A stretch of 64,000 nt of DNA, taken from positions 8,848,300 through 8,912,299 of the forward strand of contig NW_023998464.1 of NCBI RefSeq assembly GCF_014805625.2, given 5' to 3'. A model generated the notes under the pieces. The model had not been told where the DNA came from. It was given only the letters and a program-made list of their open reading frames with translations, and did no database searches. A program made the position numbers and the translations under genes. This document shows, piece by piece, positions 23,801 through 35,850 of the stretch. The first letter of the stretch is position 1. Each line of letters starts with the position of its first letter. Source of the DNA: Glossina fuscipes (lineage: Eukaryota > Arthropoda > Insecta > Diptera > Glossinidae).

Positions 23801-26800
23801 TACATTCAAATATTAAGATAATCCTTAACATTTAAATTGCGGTTATTCTCAAAACTGCAAGAATAAAGATGTTTTACTTTTGTTAAATAATTAATGCACA
23901 CAATTTTCGAACTAAAACATAATCTCTGCGCTTAAAACGAGTCACAATTCATTTGTAGCCTCTTAACGACAATGCTATATGTATTAAATAAGAACGTATG
24001 TTGCGCTTTTCGTCCGAAATGCGTCTATTTCAGACTAAATCAAGATATCTCCTATCTCCGTGGTTAAAGCCTATTTCATAGTTTGCCCGTCATATGGAAG
24101 CGTATCGGCTCAAAGCCATTTGAAATTTTGGTTCCCGCAAAGTGAAGCAACAAATGATCCGATTAAGAAAACGACAATAAAAATCTTTTAAAAAAGATAA
24201 GCAAATGCATGATGCAAACCTGGGAAGCTTAACGATCAAATAAGATGATAAAACATTGTTCTCAATCATTACTTTTCACCACTATTTGCTACAATGCAAG
24301 TAGCAAGGATTTTCAATCTTATCGCTACAAGAAGATATGTTACATAAGAATATCATATAAATTTGTAACAAATTATCATTTTTAATGTCATTTACGTCGA
24401 TACGTTGTTATGGATGTGCACTTGCTATTCGCAAACTAGCAAACGCATAATAACGATCAAATAGCTAATAAAACAGTTTACATGTCTTGCGTCGTCTATA
24501 GCGATTAGTTGCCAACCATAGAGGCATAACCATAATAGAGTCTAAGCGATTTTTACACCTTCTGCATTACTAAAGCCCTGAAACAGTTGCATGGGATGGC
24601 ATAGAGTACGAAACGGACTGAAACGAATTCAGTTTAAATGCATTGAATTTATGGCATCTTATGAACATATGAATTTTTGGCGTAAACAATATTAATGTGC
24701 TGTTTTTTGATTTTCTTCTTTTCTTTCTTTTTTCCTTTGTGTAAATTCAATGATTTTCATTTATCAAGCTGGTTGATATGTTTGCGTGTTCTTAAACTAG
24801 ATGCTGTGCAAAATTAAAAATACACGAAATGCACATTAATTGCGAATAATTAAAAGGGAATACACAATCGTAGGCACTACACGCGCACACCATACACCAT
24901 AACAATATGCAAACACAAGTATTCATGTATGCTTTGTAAATTGCTTGTACATACATATCCAAAAGAAAAAAACTTATATCAAACAAGTGCGAAAACACAA
25001 TTTTTGAGACCGTGAATAGATCAACATTGCGATTATTTCAAGTTAAATGCCTTCGTCTTGAGGTGGTTGTTTTTATTGTCATTATTCGTTGTTAGTTGCG
25101 GTTAGTTGTTCATTTTTTTTTGTTATTGATGCCTTCGATGCTGCGGCTGGCAGTTTTTTACTGCACTGCTGCCACCTTACTAGGCTGACAACAATAGAAT
25201 TATTGTTGGCCTGGTATCTGCCACGGGGTGCTCTAACATTTGTGATAGCAATTATTTATTTTATAAAAGACCAGAAACCATATTTTTGAATAAGTACGTA
25301 ACTTTACGATCTCTTGCAGTAAAGACATTTATTAATTAAAGATTAAATCAAGACATTAATTAAAATGCTCGTTTCTTATTTACACATAAATTTAATTTGC
25401 AACTCATACCCTACCCCACTGAAACTATTAAACATATTCACCGAATCGAATAGTGTAGAATTTGTAAATTGTATTGTAGTGCTTCTACTGTTCCACATAT
25501 GTCCGAGACCTTTCTAATTGCGTTAGAAGCGATGACAGTTTTCAAAACGCTTGATTTAGATCTAACGTAGCAAGATTGAACTATATTCGCAATCTAAGTC
25601 GTTTCTTTTGCTTCCATATTTTGAAAAAATCTGGAGCGATAGTGTTGATAGTCGCTGCACCTATGGATTTCTTTTGTGATGAAAGTTTTATTCGAAAGAA
25701 AGAAAACTACTTATACACAACACCTATAACCACAGGAAGCTGTTGATCAAAAATTATCATCTGAACATTTTCGTATTACTTCGTACAGTGAACTTATGTA
25801 CACATTAAATCAACTCGCAACATTCTGAGGGATATTTTCGAACCATTATAATCAATTATCACACTATCGTTACGCATTAGATTTTTTAAAAAATTGCAGA
25901 TTTTACAGTTATGCTGTAATATGTTGCTCAATTTTTTTCCATTTTGTTATGTATTCTTGTTTTTGTTCCCTCAAAATATACGTTCCATATTTTTCTGTAG
26001 ATTCAATTATAATATATCTAAGGGAATCATTAATTGACCCAAAGTCGAAAAAAAGAACAACTTTTTCTTTCTTTCGTGAATAAGTTATGATATTCGCTGG
26101 CACAATATACAAGGTCAACTAAAAAATGGTCCTGGTTAGTTGTCCATAATTAAGGATAATATCTTCTTTCCAATTTATGCCAAGTTTTTTTGAGACTTTA
26201 CGCTTGAAATGGGTCAAATTAACTTACTCGATAGATCTAGAGTCAAACATTTGTTTTTGTGCTCTAAAGCCAATATTGGAATATGTAATAGTTGCATTTT
26301 TCTTAGTAAGTTTTTGTTATATTCAATTATTCCTTAAGAACCCAAAGAATGGAATAAACCCAGTACTACTCTCAGTGTAATTTTTTTCTATTCTTAAAAA
26401 AACAATATTCACCAAAACCCCTACTTTAACTCTGATTTACAAAAAATGTGCAAAAGAGTTCTGTGACTGCAGACGTAGTTATATTTCAAGCAACAAGACC
26501 AATTTTTAGCATTAATATGGAGATTTTGTCAACCTTTCTTAGAATTTCGCCTAGTGTAACGGAATGCAGCTTTTATAATGCTGGCGCTTTCAAAGTTTTC
26601 TTCTATTTTATTTATTTATTTTTATTTATTTATTTATTTATTTATTCCACTTATAAAAGAAACTTAGCTAAAAATTTTGACAGTCGAGTTCAATTGACTC
26701 TTAAAGTAAATTTTAAATTAATTGATATTAAAACTTAGCATAAGTACAATAAAACCAATAAGAAGGAAAAAAAGAAAAAAAGCATGTACACAACTAGCAT

Positions 26801-29800
26801 AGAGCCCCACCCACAACCGGTACAGGATCAAATTGCGATTGAACCCCTAAGCCATCGCAAACATGCATAAGCTTGGCAACCGATAATAGTTAATAACAAT
26901 TCATTTTCGACTCATCGTGACATTTTAAGGTTAAGAGCTAGTTTAAGTACGACATAGGTAAGTTACGCGCATTAAGCAATGTTGCTTAAATGGACTTTAA
27001 GGAGTCCGGTAATGAGAATAAGTGATAGACGTCATTTAGGTTCTTGCAAACAACTCTGAGCGGATTAAACAGCTCGTAATTATATTTACATTGACTTAAG
27101 CTTAAGCTTAACCAAGGTAAAGTGTCTAGAGAAGTGGATGGGAACATTAAAACTTATTTCACCAAGGAATGCAGGCGAGTCAATAGTACTATTTATTATT
27201 TTGATTAAGAAGGAAACTCCAAGAACAAATCTACGTTTTTCGAGAGACGGTAAGGACAACACAAACAACCTATTTTCATAGGGGGGCAGAGAGGCAATCG
27301 GATCCCAACCCAAATTCCAAAGGGCATATAGCTGATATCGTAACGCGGCTTCAATATTTCCCTATGCAATTCATTGGTATTTTTTACAAAGATTTCTACG
27401 CATCCACCTATTTCGATCGAATGATACGAATGAACTACTTTAGGCACAGAAGACAAATGCTTTACGATTTTTTATCAGAAAATTAAAGGAATTTGCAAAG
27501 GATTGGATGGGATTACCTTTTTTGGTTTTGCCTTGCGCTTATGATTATTATTATTGTTATTTTAATTTTAGACTGATGAAATGAATTCTTAGATTAAAAG
27601 AAGACATTGAGCACTAGCAACACAGGCTATCGGCTCTAATTAAAAAAAAAAAAAATAAAATGTACATTAGATAATGAGCTTAGTAGTATTAATAAAGTAA
27701 TGTATAGAATTGATATTCTGTTCTGAAGCTGATTGTAGAATTTTCAAAGGGTTAATCGTTCCAAATGCAATACTTGTAGCCAAGGAAAAGTTGAGGCAGT
27801 CGCAGAGAATGTGCTTTATAGTAAGAGTTTGTCCACAACAGCAGATTGGCGAAGAAGACTTATTCAGGATCCATTGGTGAGTTGCAATTGTATGACCAAG
27901 GCGAATTCTCGAGAATGTTTGGATCTTGGTTTTCTCAACATTTGTTGCATATAAAGGTGGAGTTAATTGAGGGTTAATAGAAGAGTAGTGTTGATGATGG
28001 TATTGTAAATTTCCTTCTACAATTTTCACTTTAACTTTTCTTCCAATGTATCTTTGAAGATCCAACTTTTCCATGACATCATCCATAATTAGAGGAGCAG
28101 AAGCAGCATACTTTGCCGCTCGATCAGCCTGCTCATTTCCCAGTAAACCGGCGTGACTTGGTACCCAAAACATTTTAATTTTTCCGTCGGGTGCAGTAAT
28201 TATATTCCTTAATCTGTTGATGGTGCTACATCTCGAAGTCGAACGGTTCCGAGTAGCTTGTAATACAGTCAAACTGTCGGTAACAATGACGGTTTTGAGT
28301 TTGCTTTTATGGGAAAGGTTCGCAGCGTGAAGGATAGCTCTGGCTTCGGTTGTGAAAGTTGAAGTACTTTCGTGAAAGATGTGGTTGAGAAGAATCCGTC
28401 CTGTAGCATCTACCACCGCACAAGCAGGAGGCAGACCAGGAGATTTTGAGCCGTCTGTGTACAAAAGATTCCAACCAGTATTGTCCAATACTTGGGTTTT
28501 CTCAGCTATTAGATTCCTGAAGACGTAATTTGGAGTATCTTCTTTCTTGTGCATAGACAGTGAGATGTCAAAAGAGCAGTCTTTCAAAATCCAGGGAGGT
28601 TTAACACCAAAAGAGCGGGAAATTTTTAAGGGAATGTTCAATTCCTTTGCGATGCACAAACAATGGTCAGTTGCAGATGGTGACTTTGGAATTTTCTTCG
28701 CAATAATAATCTTTCTTACGTCATCACCGAGAATGGTTTGAATTAAGAAGCTTAGGGACTATTTTAGCTTTTAACTCATACAGTCTATTTTCTAAAGTTG
28801 GGAGACCAGTTTCAATTATAATATTATTTATGGGCGTCGTCCGAAAAGCATAACAACTTGCTCTAACGGCTTGGTGATAGACCGGTTTAAGGATGTTGAT
28901 ATTAGATTTGCAGCTATTGCCATAAATTATCAAAGCATAGTCAATCTTGCTTAACACAAGCTTTTTGGTAAGATAAGCGATAGTGTTAATATGCGCATGG
29001 CTTCTCCAAGCAACGTACTGTATGAAATTTACCCTTGTTAAAAGGGAGTTTTTTAAACGAAGGCAGTGTGCTTTCCAACGATAATTGTTTGAAAACGTGA
29101 GCCCGAGAACATGGAGCGTCTGCACATTTAGTACTGGTAAGCCGTTAATATGCATCAGTAGGTTTCCTGCATCGCACATTTGTTTTCGACAAATGTGCAT
29201 TTTTTTGATTTTTGTATAGAGATTATAGGTCCTGACGAGTTTGCCCATGTGGCGATCTTACATGCAATAGATTCGAGGATGTTGATTGCTTTCGTGTTGT
29301 CTTTTTCTTTTGTAAAAATGTATACATCGTCCGCGTAGAGACAATGTTCCACTCTTGGTACACGGCAAAGAATTTCGCTAATTTCGTTGAAAGCGATCTG
29401 GAAAAGCGTGACAGAGAGAGGAGATCCTTGCGGAATGCCATTCTTTAGCGGAAAGGAATCAGAAAGATGATTATTGATTCTAACTTTGAACCGCCGATGC
29501 GACATGAATGATTTGATGTAGTTGAAGAATTTGGGTCCAACATTCCATGATTTCAAGAGTCTTAAGATGACATGAAGACGAACTCTGTCAAATGCTTTTT
29601 CGAAATCAATTGAGAGAATTGTTACGGGATTTCGTTCGGAAATTGCTTTGCTTGTGAAATAATCAATATGTAACAGAGCGTCGATGCATCCTCTACCCCG
29701 CTTGAAACCAACTTGTTGCTTTGTTATCAGGTTCTTGGATTCAAGAAACCAAGATAATCTAGATGCCATAATCTTCTCTAATACCTTAGAGAGGCAAGAT

Positions 29801-32800
29801 AAAAAAGAAATTGGGCGATAATCTGATGCGATGGAGACATTTTTTGACTTTGGAATTGAAACAACTGTTGCCAGTTTCCACATGTAGGGTATATGGCCAG
29901 TCATAAATACCGTATTATATAGGTCCAGTAATTTCTTTTTATTTGAATTAGGCATCCCATTGATCATTTGGTACGAGACGCGGTCCAGACCAGGTGTCTT
30001 CCCCTTCGATTTGGAGAGACAATTTTCAAGTTCTAAGGTAGATATGCAATTTTCCAGGAAGATGGCACATCTGTCAATACAATTTGAAAGAGGAATTGGA
30101 TTCCTTTTAATTTCGATGAAAACACTGGAACAGTTGCGGTCAGAGGATTACTCGCACCACATTTGTCCAAAGTAATTAGAAATCTCATCTGCGTCAGTTA
30201 AAGTTCCATTGGGAGTGCAGATGGCAGAAATTTGGTTCAGGTTTGAAGTCCCATTAAGTCTGTTGATTTTGTTCCAGACAACTTTTATTGATGAATTTCT
30301 GTGAATTCCTCTCGCAAAATGTTCGAAACTAAGTGCCTTTGATTTTCGCAATTTCTTCCTGAATAGAGCATTGGCCTTTTTGTATAGTAACAAGTGATCA
30401 TGATCAGCACATCTCTTCAAGCGGTGCCATAGAACCATTTTATTTTTCCTCAAAAACGAAAGCGTGTTGTTCCACCATGGAACCCTAGCTCGTTTAAAAG
30501 AGGTGTTGGATTGAGGAATAGAAAGATGAGCAGCCGTGCGGATCGCTTTACTCGTAATAGCAGCATCATGGTTGGAGTTTGTTAAATGGCTTTGAATTCA
30601 AAAATTACTCCACCTGTTTGGAGTAATTGATCCAATCCGCTTTATCTAGGAGGAATTTGGCCTGTTTCGCTGGAGTAGCAGAGGACGTTGAAAGTTTAAG
30701 ATCGATTATGATTGGAAAGTGATCACTGTTATGTAGATCATCAGAAATAGACCAGGAAACCAAAGGAAGAAGTGAGGGACAGCAACATGTTAAATCAATA
30801 TGTGAAAAAGTATGATGAGTTGAGAAGTACGTTGGTTTTCCATCATTTAAAATGCAAAGGTTGCTTTGAAAAAAGGCCTTTTCTAAAACAGTACCGCGAG
30901 TGTTGTTCACTGTTGAGCCCCAGATGGTATTCCAGTTGTTGAAATCGCCGCATATAATTAATGGGGGGGAAAGTACGGAGAATAAACCGTAGAGTTCTTG
31001 CTGAGAAAACGATTGCGAAGGTGGAATATAGAGCGAAAGCAATGTAAATTTTATATTTAACATTATTTGTATCGCTACGGCTTGTATATTTGAGCTTAAA
31101 TATATGCGTTTGTGAGGTATACTTGATTTTATAAAAACACCTACTCCTTGTTTGGAATATGAATTTTGATCAGCATTCGTGAAGTATCCAGTATATGATT
31201 TGGGTGGAATAGGATTAAAAGAGCTTCTACAATGGGTTTCTTGGAGCGATAAAAAGGTTGGATTAAAATCACTTATGAGTGTACGGAATTCATCAAAATT
31301 ATTAATAAGTCTCTTAATGTTCCATTGTAGAATTTTAAAAACTTTATTTAATTGTAATGACATGTAAGCAGAGTGGAGGGAGGGTTAACTTGACATGTCA
31401 GCGTCTCCGTCGAGAAGGTCGCTATAGGAATTTTTCGTGAATGATTTATTCTTATTTATTCTTCTGATTTCTTCTGTACTTAGGTGATTTGGTACATTTG
31501 AAGCGCAACGAGTTGGCGCACGTGAATAATTTGAAATTGAAGGTTGATTGAGGGATGAAAGATTGGATTCATTACAGCTTGTAGTTTGTTGAGTAGAGTT
31601 GAGAACTGGTGATTCTGGGGGATTTAGTTTATTAGATTTTGACATATGTGTTGTTGTTTTAATTTTTTCAATATTTGCTGTTGTTTTGATTTTTTTAATA
31701 TTATCGTTGGCGGGCAATGGAACTGATTTGGCAATGTAATTTTTGGTTAATGGTGGAACAGGTTTTTCATTGGAAGCAGTTGGAGTTTAAGTCTTACTAG
31801 GGTCGATTTGCGAGGCAACAGCAGCGTAGGTATTACTTTTGCCAATTCCATGCGCTACAGATGGATTTCTTTCCCGGTATGTGCGTCGCGCTTCGCCCAT
31901 GCTACAGTAATTTTCTGTTTTGATTTTTAATATTTCACGCATCTGTACAAAACGTGGGCATTGTTTGTCTAACACTGAGTGTTGATCATTGCAATTTATG
32001 CAGAAACTACGGGTACAGCTTTCAGCATGTGGAGGATGACCTCAGTTAGCACAAGATGCAGCACTAGTGCATCTTTTTGCCGTATGACCCAGGCGTCGTC
32101 AATTTTTACACCTCATAGGATTTGGGATGTATAGTTCTACTTTACATTTATACCACGCCACATCAACTGTTCGCGGTAATCGATAGCGATCAAAAGTTAA
32201 AATAATCCTTCCTGTAGGAGAGCGTGTTTTTCCGTCATCATTCATTTATATACTTTAGTCACTCCTTGATTGCCCATTTCGCGGACAATTTCATCTTCCG
32301 GCACATTCTTTAAGCAAGGGGCATAAATTACGCCTCGAACCGAGTTAAGTTTCTCATGTAGTTTAGCTGAAATAGCACATAGATTAGCTAAAGATTTGGC
32401 CTTAATGAGCTTTTCGGTTGCGCGCGGGTTCCCAGCGAGGACCAGTAAATTCCCATCGCGTAGAATCGAGATGGAGTCGATGTACGTTGTAATGCTATCT
32501 AGAGCTTTTTTTATAGCAAAAGGGCTAATTTGGGAAATTGTTATTCTAGCATCGGTTGAAGAAATAACAATATATTTTTTATCAATAGGACTTATGTCAC
32601 TGATTGGCAACACCGGAAAATCGGAATTTTTAGTTTTTTTTCTTTGGGTGATGTGTCACCTAATAGATGAAATCTATTCGGGTTTTTATCTAGCGGCCCA
32701 GGGGCCATTATACCTCATTGTTGTCTATTGTTTATTATTTGTGAAATAACCACTCACTTGAAAAGGTTTGGGAAACTACTGAATAAAATGTCAGATGTTT

Positions 32801-35626
32801 TTAATTTTTTTTTTTAAGTATTTAAAGGAAAACACGTACGGTATCCCCGATGAACAGTTTTCGCAATAAACACTCAAAAAGTTCATAAAATTTTAATAAG
32901 TTTGAAAACTTTTAAAAACGGATAACGCAATAAAGAAATTAAATAGAAGAATAAATTGCAAAAATTTTTTCACAAAGAGAAAAATATGACCACAGCGTGC
33001 CTTGCGTTTAACTCAGGCTTTTGTTTCTAGTTTTATGTTTCTGCTGGTTGTTGGCGATGAGCATACTTTTTATTTACTTAAACGCAATTTAAAATGATAT
33101 TTTGTTCTTCAAAGTATTGAAGAATTCATTTGTCCAACGTACATATTCCAACTAATAACAGCTAGCCGAACTCGCCCGGAAGGCTCGACAATTTTATCTG
33201 GAAATTGCAGACTTTACAGTCTAAACCTAAAAGAAACATTGAGTATCAAAAAATCTCAGAATGAAGCAAGGAATAAAAAAGTTTGAAACTGTACTGAGTA
33301 CATTACGAACAATCTAGGAAAATAAGATAATTAAGAGGTTGTGGGTTGGTGGATTAAATCACTTACTTAACATACTCCTAAATAAAAAATTAAACGGAGC
33401 TACATCACATGATTTTGGTGCGAAGTTCACATAGACTTTAAATGATCATTGAAATTCTCTGCCAATAAAGTGTTTGTGTCACGAGATACATGGCATGTTG
33501 CACTATTTCGTTGAAACCATATATAGACCAAATCGAAATCACCTCATTTATGACATCAAAAACGGGTATTCATGTATCTGCACCATTCTGCATTCACGGT
33601 AACTGAAATATGATGGTTCGTCTACACTTTAGTTCAACGCATCAATATATTCAGCGGTACGCTTACATTTTTGACAGATTTTATTTTTAGCATATCAAAC
33701 ACTACTGTTTGGCTTGGGTTTTTCAATTCCCTTAGCAACTTTTGTGAGTTGATTGATTATGTTGACTATCAGTTTGATTGTTTGAGTGTAAAATACAGTC
33801 CGAATACATTTACTGTTGTAATCAATCTCCACAATTTCTACACGCTCTACAACTGTACATTGTTCCATGATAACGTGGCAAACAATACTAAACGCAAATG
33901 TCAATTTTGGTGGGAATCTGAAGAAATAAAATGTAATTTTGTTAGTCCAAAATAGGTTTGACTAACGCAAAAAAAAATATTTGTTCTCTCCCTCGTTAGA
34001 TATCGACAATAATGGTTTTCTCGATGAAAACGATTTCCTCTGCATGGCAGTTCGTGCATGTGTTGTGGAAGGCAAGGGTGATTGCAGTGCTTCCCGCTTA
34101 GAAGAATACAAAAAACTTATGAACAATTTATGGGAGGAAATGTGCCAAATTGCTGACGATGATAAGGTATTTTACAAAAGCGGACTCTTTAATTAATATT
34201 GAGTTGAGTTTGAAAACATATTTATCTTCTCATATCGTCAAACTGTATAGGATGGAAAAATTTCAACCGCAGAATTTAAGGAAGGTGTCCGCAAGACTTG
34301 CGTTGGTAAGAAGTACACCGAATTCCCCCAAGTAAGTATACCAACCTTACGGATAATTCATATTGAATGAAGGATTAATCTTTTTTTGTATGCTGTTTCT
34401 TTAAGGCTATGAAAGCATTTATCGAATCGAATTTCCGAATTCTCGATATTAACGGTGATGGTATAGTGGGAATCGAAGAATTTCGTTTCAATTGCATTAC
34501 TCGCATGGCAATCGATGATGTGGCGCCGATTGATAAAGCTTTTAACGCTTTGTTGACCGTAAGTAACACAATGTATACCACATCAGCATGTTTATTCTCT
34601 ACTGATGTATCTTGCTCGTCCATCTGTCCATCCGCCTGTCCATCCTCTGCTATTACAATTCTTAATTGTACAAATAGAGTTGAAGCTTCGCATATGTATT
34701 CTTACTTAACATGCAAATATCAAGCAAGGATTGATCGATATATTGGGCAGCTATACTTTCAAAGAGAATGGTATCGCATCTAGATCCCATGGCGCTTACC
34801 AACAACAGCCAACGTGAGTGCAGCTTTTTTCTTAGTCTCATTTTCTATATCCATTGTACGGAACAATATTGAATTTGTAACCGGAAAAATATGCTTTGCA
34901 ACTCCCATAACAGCTACACTTTCTTTAATTTTATAAGTTGCCAGATGATTTACTTGGCTGTCTGTTAGCAATTATTGTAACTTTTACTATCAAAAGCTGA
35001 ATTTAGAAGTTACAAATTCTTATATATATTATTAAATTGGAAAGTGCCCATGGGGAATATAAAAACCGCCGCAGTCTAGAAAAATGCATTACAATTTCAT
35101 AACAATTTACGTCTTACACACCCCAAGCTGAAATTTAGTTTTAAATATTCATATAAATGCTTTTGGTTACATACCTCAAATTTGAACATTGATCTTGGCT
35201 TAAAAGTTAAAGCGACTAAGAAAAACGGGAATACTTTTATGCTTTTATAGTAGACTCTGATCTGAATTTCAGCGAAAGGAGTTGTTAGACATGTGCTAAA
35301 CTGCCTAGTTGTGTCATTCGACTATTTGATATCTCCGTAATTGATAAAAAACGTGGAATGTATAAAAAGTATGAGACATTCTCGCCTGCCGTACATATGG
35401 TAATTAGAAGTGAACCATATATAGATGTTTTTCGTATAGATTAGCAATTTCTCTTCCTTATATTTTTTTAAATGTATTTATTTATTTATTTTTTTTATTA
35501 TTTTGATAGGATGAGGATAGAAAAGTGGGTGGCATTAATATGGATCGTTATAAAGAACTTTACGGCCAGTTCCTAAGCAACACTGCCGAGAATCATCCCG
35601 CTGTTTACTTGTTTGGTCCTTTGTAA
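20791..35626 (+). CDS. Sarcoplasmic calcium-binding protein (SCP family), 5 coding exons
   Basis: The joined exons 20791-20842, 34000-34166, 34251-34331, 34406-34558 and 35510-35626 give 189 residues with no stop and perfect phase. The protein opens MAYSWDNRV and ends YLFGPL, as arthropod sarcoplasmic calcium-binding proteins (Drosophila Scp1/Scp2 family) do. Three EF-hand loops look competent: residues 18-29 (DIDNNGFLDEND), 70-81 (DDDKDGKISTAE) and 114-125 (DINGDGIVGIEE). A fourth region near 152-165 is degenerate, as is common in the family. These proteins are cytosolic, buffer calcium and are usually abundant in muscle. No signal peptide or membrane segment is present. Intron 1 is 13.2 kb and holds an antisense I-like element; the other introns are 84, 74 and 951 bp. 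I am sure of the family but not of which paralogue. Confidence 0.93.
21241..21265 (+). repeat. G-run (possible G-quadruplex)
   Basis: This is a stretch of G broken by two T, preceded by ggaaggc. It has at least four runs of three or more G, so it could fold as a quadruplex in DNA or in the pre-mRNA of the SCP intron. The run length may be uncertain in assembly. Confidence 0.7.
26603..26646 (+). repeat. TTTA microsatellite
   Basis: This is a near-perfect run of TTTA units about 44 bp long in SCP intron 1. Confidence 0.9.
27529..27541. repeat. Target-site duplication, left copy (I-like element)
   Basis: The sequence tgccttgcgctta matches tgccttgcgttta at 32998-33010 with one mismatch. I elements are known to make duplications of about 10-14 bp. 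It marks the 3' end of the minus-strand element. Confidence 0.85.
27667..31363 (-). pseudogene. I-like ORF2 (endonuclease-RT-RNase H), copy 2
   Basis: It starts MSLQLNKVFKILQWNIKRL at 31363. The endonuclease shows LQETH, CGDFNNWN and SDHFP, the APE-type catalytic set. The RT shows motif A LSIDFEKAFDRV (near 29620-29585), GIPQGSPLS and CLYADDVYIF (near 29343-29313). RNase H shows TDGS (near 28455), TEARAIL, VTDSL and GNEQADRAAK. A Cys-rich tail (CCCGQ...HILCDC) precedes the stop at 27667. Lesions are a frame change and stop near 30600, an in-frame TAA at 30148-30150, an A-run indel near 29205, and a 5-bp loss near 28735. The RNase H part (28659-27667) is still open for 330 codons. Confidence 0.92.
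31385..32708 (-). pseudogene. I-like ORF1 (gag-like nucleic-acid chaperone), copy 2
   Basis: On the minus strand the frame starts MAPGPLDKNPNRF at 32708 and runs open to a frame change near 32240. It then continues in one frame to the TAA at 31385-31387, about 440 codons in all, like the I-factor ORF1 (about 430). ORF1 proteins bind element RNA. Three zinc knuckles lie at about 32110-31990. The second Cys codon of the first two is TGA (32099-32101 and 32042-32044); the third, CINCNDQH...C, is intact. A further in-frame TAA is at 31787-31789. The C-terminal third is Ser/Asn/Lys rich. The frameshift and three stops make it a pseudogene. Confidence 0.85.
32998..33010. repeat. Target-site duplication, right copy (I-like element)
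   Basis: The sequence tgccttgcgttta pairs with the left copy at 27529-27541 (12 of 13 bases). It fixes the element's 5' end at 32997 on the minus strand. Confidence 0.85.
33011..33999. other. Intron 1 of the SCP gene, right part
   Basis: No gene is seen. It ends with a pyrimidine-rich acceptor (tctccctcgttag) at 33999. A minus-strand frame near 33700-33900 looks like chance. Confidence 0.6.
34000..34166 (+). CDS. SCP exon 2
   Basis: It completes Asp18 and encodes residues 19-73, including the whole first EF-hand loop (DIDNNGFLDEND) and a long charged helix (RLEEYKKLMNNLWEEM). It ends aag|gtattt in phase 0, in the middle of the second loop. Confidence 0.93.
34251..34331 (+). CDS. SCP exon 3
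   Basis: It encodes residues 74-100 (27 codons), starting DGKISTAEF, which closes the loop begun in exon 2, and ending GKKYTEFPQ. The acceptor is aactgtatag and the donor gtaagt; both ends are phase 0. Confidence 0.93.
34406..34558 (+). CDS. SCP exon 4
   Basis: It encodes residues 101-151 (51 codons). It carries the third competent loop (DINGDGIVGIEE, residues 114-125) flanked by helices, with CITRMAIDDVAPID after it. The acceptor is ttctttaag and the donor acc|gtaagt, phase 0. Confidence 0.93.
34559..35509. other. SCP intron 4
   Basis: This is a 951-bp intron from gtaagt to tttgatag. It contains ccatctgtccatccgcctgtcc near 34620 (short tandem) and no gene. Confidence 0.75.
35510..35626 (+). 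CDS. SCP exon 5 (terminal coding exon)
   Basis: It encodes residues 152-189 and the TAA stop (35624-35626). It opens DEDRKVGGINMDRYKELY, the degenerate fourth EF hand, and closes with the family-typical YLFGPL. The acceptor is tttgatag. Confidence 0.93.
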   Translation, partial: DEDRKVGGINMDRYKELYGQFLSNTAENHPAVYLFGPL

Positions 35627-35844
35627 TCGGATTTCTCTCTTATACCCTTTTACTGTTAGGGTTAAAGGAAATGTTTGTAAATGTCTTCGCTGTTGTTTTT
35701 TGTTTTCTAATTATTCTTTCGTTCAATAGAAATTTTAATTTAACTATGAATGATTTGTTAAAAGAAAAAACAAATTTTTAAAGTACATATATTTAATACT
35801 TCTCCTATATATTTATTATACAGATATATAATATAGAATATAAA

Positions 35845-35850
35845 AATAAA
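35845..35850 (+). terminator. Candidate polyadenylation signal of the SCP gene
   Basis: AATAAA occurs 219 bp after the stop in an AT-rich 3' UTR. Another aataaa lies near 36127, so a longer 3' end is possible. Confidence 0.5.

Larger units (their letters stand above)
20843..27528. other. Intron 1 of the SCP gene, left part
   Basis: This is non-coding apart from weak open frames. It contains a G-run at 21241-21265, an EF-hand-like open frame on the minus strand at 23431-23670, and a TTTA microsatellite at 26603-26646. The rest is AT-rich and without recognisable genes. Confidence 0.6.
27542..32997 (-). mobile_element. I-like non-LTR retrotransposon, full length but defective, copy 2
   Basis: This is 5456 bp between a 13-bp direct repeat, close to the known size of the Drosophila I factor (about 5.4 kb). 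Read on the minus strand it has a 5' UTR of about 290 bp, ORF1 (32708-31385), a 21-bp gap, ORF2 (31363-27667) and a 3' UTR ending in a TAA-type repeat next to the duplication. The two-ORF layout, three CCHC-type knuckles in ORF1, APE endonuclease, RT, RNase H and TAA tail fit the I clade. It sits antisense in intron 1 of the SCP gene. Both ORFs are broken, so it cannot move by itself. Confidence 0.92.

Noticed and set aside
32042..32101. TGA codons in ORF1 as selenocysteine
   Set aside because: There is no reason to expect selenocysteine at zinc-knuckle Cys, the ORF also has a TAA and a frameshift, and no SECIS-like element was looked for successfully. Decay is simpler.
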